A DNA stretch of 64,000 nucleotides. Origin: Bordetella parapertussis. Its GTDB lineage: Bacteria > Pseudomonadota > Gammaproteobacteria > Burkholderiales > Casimicrobiaceae. The notes below the pieces were generated by a model, which had not been told where the DNA came from, did not search any database, and saw only the letters and a program-made list of their open reading frames with translations. Each line of letters begins with the position of its first letter. Positions within the stretch are counted from its first letter, which is position 1. The DNA lies in contig CALQLA020000014.1 in NCBI GenBank assembly GCA_943331295.2, positions 1 to 64,000 on the forward strand, given 5' to 3'. The position numbers and the translations under genes were made by a program. This document shows positions 57,706 to 64,000 of the stretch, in pieces.

Positions 57706-59499
57706 TCAGACGCCGCCGAGATAGGCTTCGAGGACCGCAGGGTTCCGCTGGATCTCGGCGGGCAGGCCTTCGGCGAGCATCTCGCCGAATTCCATCACCA
57801 CCAGCCGGTCGGTGAGCCCCATCACGAAGTCCATGTCGTGCTCCACCAGCAGCACCGTCATTCCGCCGGCGCGCAACTGGCGCAGCAGCACGGCGAGCTC
57901 CTGCTTCTCGAGATAGCGCAGCCCCGCCGCCGGCTCGTCGAGCAGCAGCAGCATCGGGTCGGCCGCCAGCGCGCGCGCGATCTCGACGATCCGCTGCTTG
58001 CCCAGCGGCAGGCTGCCTGCCGGGTCGTCGCGGTGCGCCGCGAGGCCGACCCGGGCGATCGCGCGATCCGCCTCGGCGCGGGTGCGCGCCTCCTCGGCCC
58101 GGTCGAGCCTCAGCGCGGACGCGAGCACGCCCGACGTTCCGCGCAGGTAGGCGCCGAGCGCCACGTTGTCCAGCACGCTCATCTGCGGGATCAGCTTCAC
58201 GTGCTGGAACGTCCGCCCGATGCCGCGACGCGAGATCTCGAACGGCCGGCAGCCCGCGAGCGACTCGCCGCAGAAACGGACGTCGCCGGAAGTCAGCGGC
58301 AGGACCCCCGAGATCAGGTTGAACATCGTGCTCTTGCCCGCACCGTTGGGACCGATCAGCCCGAGGATCTCGCCGCCGTGGAGCGCGAACGACAGGTCGT
58401 TGACGGCGACGAGGCCGCCGAACTCCTTCCGCGCCCGGACCACCTCGAGCAGCGCGCCCGGGGGGGCGGCCCGCGATCGCGACGGCAGCGGTTCTCGCGC
58501 GACCGGCAGCGGCCGCGGCCGCTCGGGGAACCAGCGCGCGAGCCACGACCAGACGCCGTCGCGCGCGCGCTGCAGCATGACGACCATCAGGATGCCGAAC
58601 ACGACGATCTCGAAATTGCCGCTCTTGCCGAGCAGCGAAGGCAGGATGTCCTGCAGCACCTGCTTCAGGAGCGTGATCAGCGTCGCGCCGATCACCGCGC
58701 CCCAGACGCTGCCCGCGCCGCCGACGACGACCATGAACAGGTACTCGATGCCCTGGTTGATGCCGAACGGCGTCGGGTTCACGAAGCGCTGCAGGTGCGC
58801 GTAGAGCCAGCCGGAGACGCACGCGAGCAGCGCGGCGTAGACGAACACGACGATGTTGAGGCGCGCCGAGTCGACGCCGAAGGCCTCCGCCATGCCGGCC
58901 TGCCCCTTCAGCGCGCGGATCGCCCGGCCGGGCCGCGAATCGAGCAGGTTGTCCGTCGCCCACAGCGCGGCGAGCGCGATGCCCCAGATCAGGAAATAGA
59001 AGTGGCGCTCGTTGCGCAGTTCCAGCGAAAACAGCGTCAGCGACGGGATGCCGGACAGCCCGGTGTGGCCGCCCAGCAGCTCGAGGTTGCCGAACAGGAA
59101 GTAGAGGCTGATGCCCCAAGCGATGGTGGCGAGCGGCAGGTAGTGCCCGCGCATCCGCAGCGTGATGAAGCCGAGGAACAGCGCAAGCGCGAGCGTCAGC
59201 GCGAGGCCCACCGCCAGGTTGACCCACGGCGACAGCGCGTACTGCGCCGACAGCACGGCGGTCGTGTACGCACCGATGCCGACGAACGCCGCCTGGCCGA
59301 ACGACGTCTGTCCCGCGACGCCGGTCAGCAGCACGAGGCCGAGCGCCACGATGCTGTAGAGCCCGATGTAGTTGCCGAGCGTGACCCAGAACTGCGGCGC
59401 CGCGAGCGGAATGGCCACCAGGAGCACGAGGAAGCCCGCGAGCAGCAGGCGTCCAAGCCGGTCGCCGGGGGCGGTCGCGGGGTTATTCTTCGTCGTCAT
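57706..59499 (-). CDS. LivM-LivG fusion: permease plus ATPase of the Liv transporter
   Basis: The 597-residue product joins a LivM permease (about 1-310; GQTSFGQAAFVGIGAYT, FMVVVGGAGSVWGAVIGA) to a LivG ATPase (about 345-597). The ATPase has Walker A GPNGAGKST near 381-389, a signature SLPLGKQRIVEIARAL, and Walker B LLLLDEPAAGL. Between them is a Pro/Arg-rich linker of about 35 residues. There is no stop or frame change at the junction. The ABC signature is unusual, with PLGKQ where LSYGQ is normal. It overlaps livH by 17 nt. Confidence 0.92.
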   Translation of the reverse strand: MTTKNNPATAPGDRLGRLLLAGFLVLLVAIPLAAPQFWVTLGNYIGLYSIVALGLVLLTGVAGQTSFGQAAFVGIGAYTTAVLSAQYALSPWVNLAVGLALTLALALFLGFITLRMRGHYLPLATIAWGISLYFLFGNLELLGGHTGLSGIPSLTLFSLELRNERHFYFLIWGIALAALWATDNLLDSRPGRAIRALKGQAGMAEAFGVDSARLNIVVFVYAALLACVSGWLYAHLQRFVNPTPFGINQGIEYLFMVVVGGAGSVWGAVIGATLITLLKQVLQDILPSLLGKSGNFEIVVFGILMVVMLQRARDGVWSWLARWFPERPRPLPVAREPLPSRSRAAPPGALLEVVRARKEFGGLVAVNDLSFALHGGEILGLIGPNGAGKSTMFNLISGVLPLTSGDVRFCGESLAGCRPFEISRRGIGRTFQHVKLIPQMSVLDNVALGAYLRGTSGVLASALRLDRAEEARTRAEADRAIARVGLAAHRDDPAGSLPLGKQRIVEIARALAADPMLLLLDEPAAGLRYLEKQELAVLLRQLRAGGMTVLLVEHDMDFVMGLTDRLVVMEFGEMLAEGLPAEIQRNPAVLEAYLGGV

Positions 59500-60517
59500 G
59501 GTGCGAATTGAGGCTGCGCCACAGGAGGACCGGGATGATCAGCGTGAAGACGATCACTTCCTTGAACCCGCTCGCCCAGAACGACGCGAAGGCCTCCACC
59601 AGCCCGACGAACAGCGCGCCGGCGGCGGCGACCGGATAGCTCACGAGCCCGCCGATGATCGCGCCGACGAAGCCCTTGAGGCTCACCAGGAAGCCCGAGT
59701 CGTAGTAGACCGTGGTGATCGGCCCGATCAGGATGCCCGAGAACGCGCACAGCAGCGCCGCCAGCACGAACGTCAGCGCGCCGGCGAGGTCGGGCGACAC
59801 GCCGACCAGCCGCGCGCCCACGCGGTTGAGGGCGGTCGCCCGCAGCGCCTTGCCGTAGAGCGTCCGGCCGAAGAAAGCGTAGAACGCGGCGATGAAGCCC
59901 AGGCTGGCCGCGACCACCAGCAGGCTCTGGACGCTGATCCGGATGCCGCCCAGCTCGAACGCGGCCGAGGAAAACGGCGGCGTCCGCGAACCCTCGGCGC
60001 CGAAGAACCACAGTCCCAGCCCTGTCAGCGCGAAATGCACGGCGACCGAAATGATGAGCAGCACCAGCACGCTCGCTTCGGCGACCGGCTGGTAGACGAT
60101 CCGGTACAGCAGCGGGCCCATCGGCGTGACCAGCGCCAGCGTGACGAGGATCTGCGCCCAGAACGGCAGCTCGCGGCCGGCAAGCCACCAGGAGAGCGCC
60201 GCGATCGCCATCGGCAGGCCGGCCCACAGCAGCACGCGCTGCGGTATGCGCCGCGCCTCGCCGCGGGCGAGGCAGGCCCGTATTTCCATGGCGCCCGCGA
60301 CGGCCGCCATGCCGACCAGGAGACTGACCGTTCCGGGCGGCTTGCCCATCTGCAACCCGGCGAGCGTCAGCGTGCCGTAGGCGACGAGCTCGCCGGAGGG
60401 CACGAAGATCACCCGGGTCACGCCGAACACCAGCACCAGCGCAAGCGCGAGCAGCGCATAGACGGCACCGTTGGTGATGCCATCCTGCACGAGCAGCGAG
60501 AAGATCTGGAAATCCAT
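59483..60517 (-). CDS. livH: Branched-chain amino-acid ABC transporter permease LivH
   Basis: The 344-residue membrane protein opens FSLLVQDGITNGAVYALLAL and has GVTRVIFVPSGELVAYGTLT, both LivH hallmarks, and a C-terminal GFVGAIIGGLVSYPVAAAGA. It has about 50 extra residues between the second and third helices (about 60-120), including an Arg-rich patch, compared with E. coli LivH (308). The ATG at 60517 begins MDFQIFSLL. It lies 114 bp downstream of livK. Confidence 0.9.
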   Translation of the reverse strand: MDFQIFSLLVQDGITNGAVYALLALALVLVFGVTRVIFVPSGELVAYGTLTLAGLQMGKPPGTVSLLVGMAAVAGAMEIRACLARGEARRIPQRVLLWAGLPMAIAALSWWLAGRELPFWAQILVTLALVTPMGPLLYRIVYQPVAEASVLVLLIISVAVHFALTGLGLWFFGAEGSRTPPFSSAAFELGGIRISVQSLLVVAASLGFIAAFYAFFGRTLYGKALRATALNRVGARLVGVSPDLAGALTFVLAALLCAFSGILIGPITTVYYDSGFLVSLKGFVGAIIGGLVSYPVAAAGALFVGLVEAFASFWASGFKEVIVFTLIIPVLLWRSLNSHHDDEE

Positions 60518-60631
60518 CCGGGGCGGCGAGGCGGTGCTGGGCGGGGGTGCGAGGCGTGGCGATTCAGTGCGGTGCAAGAAAAAGGCCGGATGCGGGCAAT
60601 GCCGCAGCCGGCCCTTCGGGGTGGCGTCGGC

Positions 60632-61783
60632 TTACTTCGCCAGCACCCACTTGCCGTTGTCGATCTTGATCATCGTCCGCGCCCGGTTGTCGAGGCCGTT
60701 GTGGTCCTGCGGCGACATCGTGAACACGCCGTGCGTCGCGACCAGCTCCTTCGTGTTCTCGAGCGCGTCGCGCAGCGCGATCCGGAACTCCTTGGTGCCG
60801 GGCTTGCCCTTCTTCATCGCCTCGGGCACGGCGCGGGCGAGCAGCAGGTAGGCGTCCCACGCGTGGCCGCCGAACGTCGAGCGCGAATCCTTGCCGAACT
60901 TCGCCTCGTACTTCGTGATGTACTCGGCGGCGGATTTCTTTAGCGGGTTGGAATCGGGCAGTTGCTCATAGACGAGCATCGGGCCGATCGGCAGGATCGT
61001 GCCGTTGCCGTCCTTGCCGACGACCCGCAGGAAGTCGGGATTGGCCACGCCGTGCGTCTGGTAGATCTTGCCCTTGTAGCCGCGCGCGGCGAGTTCCTTC
61101 TGCGGCGTCGCGCCCGGCGTTCCCGCGGCGCCGATCAGCACGGCATCGGGGTTCGCGGCGACGATCTTCAGGACCTGGCCTGTGACCGACGCGTCGTTCC
61201 GGTTGTACTTCTCGTCGGCGACGACCTTGATGCCGGCGGTCTGCGCGGAGCGCTTCATCTCCTGCAGCCAGCCGTCGCCGTAGGCATCCGCGAAGCCGAT
61301 GTAGGCCATCGTCTTCACGCCGTTGGCCTTCATGTGCACGGCGATCGCGTCGGCCATCAGCGCGTCGTTCTGCGGCGTCTTGAACACCCAGCGCGTCTTC
61401 GGATTGGCCGGATCGACGATGCGCGCGGACGCCGCCATCGAGATCATCGGCGTGTCGGCGTCGGCGACGATGTCGATCATCGCAAGTGAGTTCGGCGTGA
61501 TCGTCGAGCCGATGACGACGTCGACCTTGTCCTCGGAGATGAGCTTCTTGGTGTTGGTGACGGCCTTCGTCGTGTCCGAGCCGTCGTCGAGGATGATCCA
61601 GTTGACCTTCTCGCCGCCGAGGGTCGCCGGCAGCAGCTCGAAGGTGTTCTTTTCCGGGATGCCGAGCGAGGCGGCGGGGCCGGTCGCCGAGAGCGTCACG
61701 CCGACGTTGATGTCCGCGCGGACGGGGCCGGCCGCGAGGACGAGCGCGGCCGCCAGGGCCGGCAACAGCTTGTGCAGGTGCAT
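60632..61783 (-). CDS. livK: Branched-chain amino-acid ABC transporter binding protein
   Basis: The 383-residue periplasmic protein has a signal peptide cleaved near AGPVRA-D, then the type I periplasmic fold beginning INVGVTLSATGPAASLG. Later come DDGSDTTKAVTNTKKLISED and SMAASARIVDP. It belongs to the LivK/amide-binding group; the ligand could be a branched amino acid or another small carboxylate or amide. A GGAGG site lies 7 nt before the ATG. It is the first gene of livK-H-MG-F. Confidence 0.9.
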   Translation of the reverse strand: MHLHKLLPALAAALVLAAGPVRADINVGVTLSATGPAASLGIPEKNTFELLPATLGGEKVNWIILDDGSDTTKAVTNTKKLISEDKVDVVIGSTITPNSLAMIDIVADADTPMISMAASARIVDPANPKTRWVFKTPQNDALMADAIAVHMKANGVKTMAYIGFADAYGDGWLQEMKRSAQTAGIKVVADEKYNRNDASVTGQVLKIVAANPDAVLIGAAGTPGATPQKELAARGYKGKIYQTHGVANPDFLRVVGKDGNGTILPIGPMLVYEQLPDSNPLKKSAAEYITKYEAKFGKDSRSTFGGHAWDAYLLLARAVPEAMKKGKPGTKEFRIALRDALENTKELVATHGVFTMSPQDHNGLDNRARTMIKIDNGKWVLAK

Positions 61784-61818
61784 TTGATTCCTCCAGAACT
61801 CCGACTTGTCGACAGCGA

Positions 61819-61843
61819 CCGCGGCGGTCGGGCGTCGCCGCGG
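61819..61843 (-). terminator. Stem-loop just after mscL
   Basis: CCGCGGC (61819-61825) pairs with GCCGCGG (61837-61843), beginning one base past the mscL stop codon on the transcribed strand. There is no T-run, so termination would be inefficient or factor-assisted. It also lies in the 61-bp leader region of livK. Confidence 0.4.
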
Positions 61844-61844
61844 A

Positions 61845-62279
61845 CTATTTTCTAAGCGCGTCGCGGATCTCGCGCAGCAGCAGCACGTCCTCGGGCGTGG
61901 GCGGCGGCGCCGCCGGCGCGGCGGGTTCCTCGCGCTTCAGACGGTTGACCTGCTTCACCATCATGAAGATCACGAAGGCCAGGATGGCGAAGTTGAGCGC
62001 GACGGTGATGAAATTGCCGTAGGCGAACAGCGGCACGCCCGCCTTGGTGAGCGCCTCGTAGGTGTTGGGGCCCGCGTAGCCTGCGGGCAGGTTGCCGAGC
62101 ATGAAGAACCAGTTCGAGAAGTCGAGCCCGCCGAAGATCCGGCCGACGACGGGCATGATGAGGTCCTTCACCAGAGAATCGACGATCTTGCCGAACGCGC
62201 CGCCGATGATGACCCCGACCGCGAGGTCCATCACGTTGCCCTTCAGCGCGAATTCGCGGAACTCCTTGGCCATCGACAT
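61845..62279 (-). CDS. mscL: Large-conductance mechanosensitive channel
   Basis: The 144-residue protein has the MscL start ([20 protein letters not shown]), pore helix [16 protein letters not shown], a second membrane helix ([19 protein letters not shown]) and a charged C-terminal bundle. It releases osmolytes on hypo-osmotic shock. Two ATGs (62279 and 62273) are possible; AGGGAG lies 9 nt before the first. Confidence 0.95.
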   Translation of the reverse strand: MSMAKEFREFALKGNVMDLAVGVIIGGAFGKIVDSLVKDLIMPVVGRIFGGLDFSNWFFMLGNLPAGYAGPNTYEALTKAGVPLFAYGNFITVALNFAILAFVIFMMVKQVNRLKREEPAAPAAPPPTPEDVLLLREIRDALRK

Positions 62280-62392
62280 GCGTCAGTTCTCCCTGTAGAG
62301 CGGTGTTAGCTGGTGCGTTCAGCGCCCGCCCGGCCGCCCGAAGGGCGCTGATACTCCCCCTCGGGGGGCAGCGAGTGCGGGGGCCGTCACGC

Positions 62393-62806
<414 letters not shown>

Positions 62807-62842
62807 CTAGCTTACACGATGGCGGCCCCGCGCGCAGCGTCC

Positions 62843-64000
62843 TCAGCCGGCCTTGCCGACCGCGCCGGGCACCGGCGCCGGCGCGAGATCGTCGGCGTCG
62901 GCCCACGCCGACGTGATCGGATACCGCCAGTCCTTGCCGAAGCCACGCGGCGTGATGCGGATGCCGACCGCCGCCTGCCGACGCTTGTATTCGCTGATCT
63001 TGATCAGCCGGACGACCCGCCGCACGTCGGCCGGCGCGTAGCCCATCGCGACGATTTCCGCCGGGCTCCGATCCTGCTCGACGTAGGCCTCGAGCACGGC
63101 GTCGAGCACGTCGTACGGCGGGAGCGAGTCCTGGTCGGTCTGGTTGGCGCGGAGCTCGGCCGACGGCGCCCGGGTGATGATCCGCTCCGGGATCACCCTG
63201 CCCAGCGTGTTGCGGTAGCGCGAGAGCCGGTACACGAGCGTCTTGCTGATGTCCTTCAGCACGGCGAAGCCGCCCGCCATGTCGCCGTAGAGCGTCGCGT
63301 AGCCGACCGCCATTTCCGACTTGTTGCCCGTGGTCAGCACGATCGCGCCGAACTTGTTCGACAGCGCCATCAGCAGCGTCCCGCGGATCCGCGCCTGGAT
63401 GTTCTCCTCGGTGGCGTCGGCCGGCAGGCCCGCGAACTCGCCGGAGAGCGCCGTCGCGAAGGCCTGGAACATCGGCTCGATCGGAATCTCGTCGTAGCGC
63501 ACGCCGAGGATGCCGGCCATCGTCTGCGCGTCCTCGAGGCTGATCGCCGCGTTGTACGGCGACGGCAGCATCACCGCGCGGACGCGGTCGCGGCCCAGCG
63601 CGTCGACGGCAACCGCCAGCGTCAGCGCTGAATCGATGCCACCGGAGAGTCCCAACAGCACGCCGGGGAAGCGGTTCTTGCCGACGTAGTCGCGCACCCC
63701 CATCACCAGTGCCGAATAGACGTGCGGCTCAAGGGCAGTGTCGAGCACCCCGCGCACGGGCTTCGGCACGGCGCCGTCGAAGGCGGCGATGGCGATCGCC
63801 TCGTGCCACGCCGGCAATTGCTGCGCCACGGCACCGGTGGCGTCCAGCACGAAGGAGGCGCCGTCGAAGACCAGCTCGTCCTGGCCGCCGACGCGGTTGA
63901 CGTAGACCACCGGCAGGACCGTCTCCCGCGCCCGGGCGCCCACCTGCTCCTGCCGCAACGCCTGCTGCCGCGTGTGGTACGGTGAGCCGTTGATCACCAC
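62843..64000 (-). CDS. nadE: Glutamine-dependent NAD+ synthetase (C-terminal part)
   Basis: The visible 385 residues contain the end of the nitrilase-like glutaminase domain (MVINGSPYHTRQQALRQ, NRVGGQDELVFDGASFV) and the whole ATP-pyrophosphatase synthetase domain with LGLSGGIDSALTLAVA, TTGNKSEMAVGY and GDMAGGFAVLKD. The enzyme makes NAD from deamido-NAD. The N-terminal 150 or so residues, with the glutaminase cysteine, are beyond the window edge. Confidence 0.94.
   Translation of the reverse strand: MVINGSPYHTRQQALRQEQVGARARETVLPVVYVNRVGGQDELVFDGASFVLDATGAVAQQLPAWHEAIAIAAFDGAVPKPVRGVLDTALEPHVYSALVMGVRDYVGKNRFPGVLLGLSGGIDSALTLAVAVDALGRDRVRAVMLPSPYNAAISLEDAQTMAGILGVRYDEIPIEPMFQAFATALSGEFAGLPADATEENIQARIRGTLLMALSNKFGAIVLTTGNKSEMAVGYATLYGDMAGGFAVLKDISKTLVYRLSRYRNTLGRVIPERIITRAPSAELRANQTDQDSLPPYDVLDAVLEAYVEQDRSPAEIVAMGYAPADVRRVVRLIKISEYKRRQAAVGIRITPRGFGKDWRYPITSAWADADDLAPAPVPGAVGKAG

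Noticed and set aside
62320..62385. C/G-rich stretch downstream of the P-II gene as a terminator
   Set aside because: It has short facing C and G runs like other Burkholderiales intergenic repeats, but no stable single stem plus T-run that I can defend.

Overview
The window is high-GC chromosomal DNA from a betaproteobacterium, most likely in or near Burkholderiales. The evidence is gene order: yceD-rpmF-plsX-fabH-fabD-fabG-acpP-fabF, dnaX-ybaB-recR with the 4.5S RNA beside dnaX, lolA-ftsK facing trxB, yhdP facing glnE, and nadE next to a P-II gene. TRAP and Liv-type transporters fit the same group. Coding density is high, and many neighbouring genes overlap by 1 to 17 nt.

Layout. 1-679: start of an NCS1 nucleobase/hydantoin permease. 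680-3344: a decayed integrative region beside tRNA-Ser(GCU), with a P4-type integrase lacking its catalytic domain, an AlpA-like regulator, an oxidase fragment, a transposase tail and short repeats. 3423-11126: lysC and the fatty-acid synthesis operon, all on the minus strand. 11337-16487: maf, an RsmI-like methyltransferase, a CBS-pair protein, recR, ybaB and dnaX. 16590-24466: SRP RNA, mltF, serS, rarA, lolA, a small secreted protein and ftsK. 24623-28710: trxB, a scarred segment carrying a histidine-rich membrane protein, a Smr-domain gene and a nitrilase-family amidase. 28749-38208: yhdP, glnE, ilvE, a zinc-finger protein, waaF and a SnoaL-like protein.

38536-54106 is the most distinctive part: two divergent, tightly packed operons. 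The minus-strand operon encodes a split B12 acyl-CoA mutase, a complete TRAP transporter, a class III CoA-transferase, two MmgE/PrpD proteins and a crotonase that most resembles methylmalonyl-CoA decarboxylase. The plus-strand operon encodes a crotonase, an acyl-CoA dehydrogenase of the isovaleryl/long-chain type, the MeaB mutase chaperone, a TetR regulator and another crotonase. I read this as an import-activate-rearrange-decarboxylate-oxidise route for a substituted dicarboxylic acid. The substrate is not known. An orphan NitT/TauT-type ATPase lies at the left edge.

54212-64000: a ChaA-like antiporter, tldD, a branched-chain amino-acid ABC transporter (livK, livH, a fused livM-livG, livF), mscL, a P-II protein and the C-terminal part of NAD synthetase.

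Two dispersed repeat families lie between genes. One is a palindromic REP/BIME-like family of about 90 bp, seen six times. The other is a longer decayed repeat seen near 949 and, inverted, near 25875.
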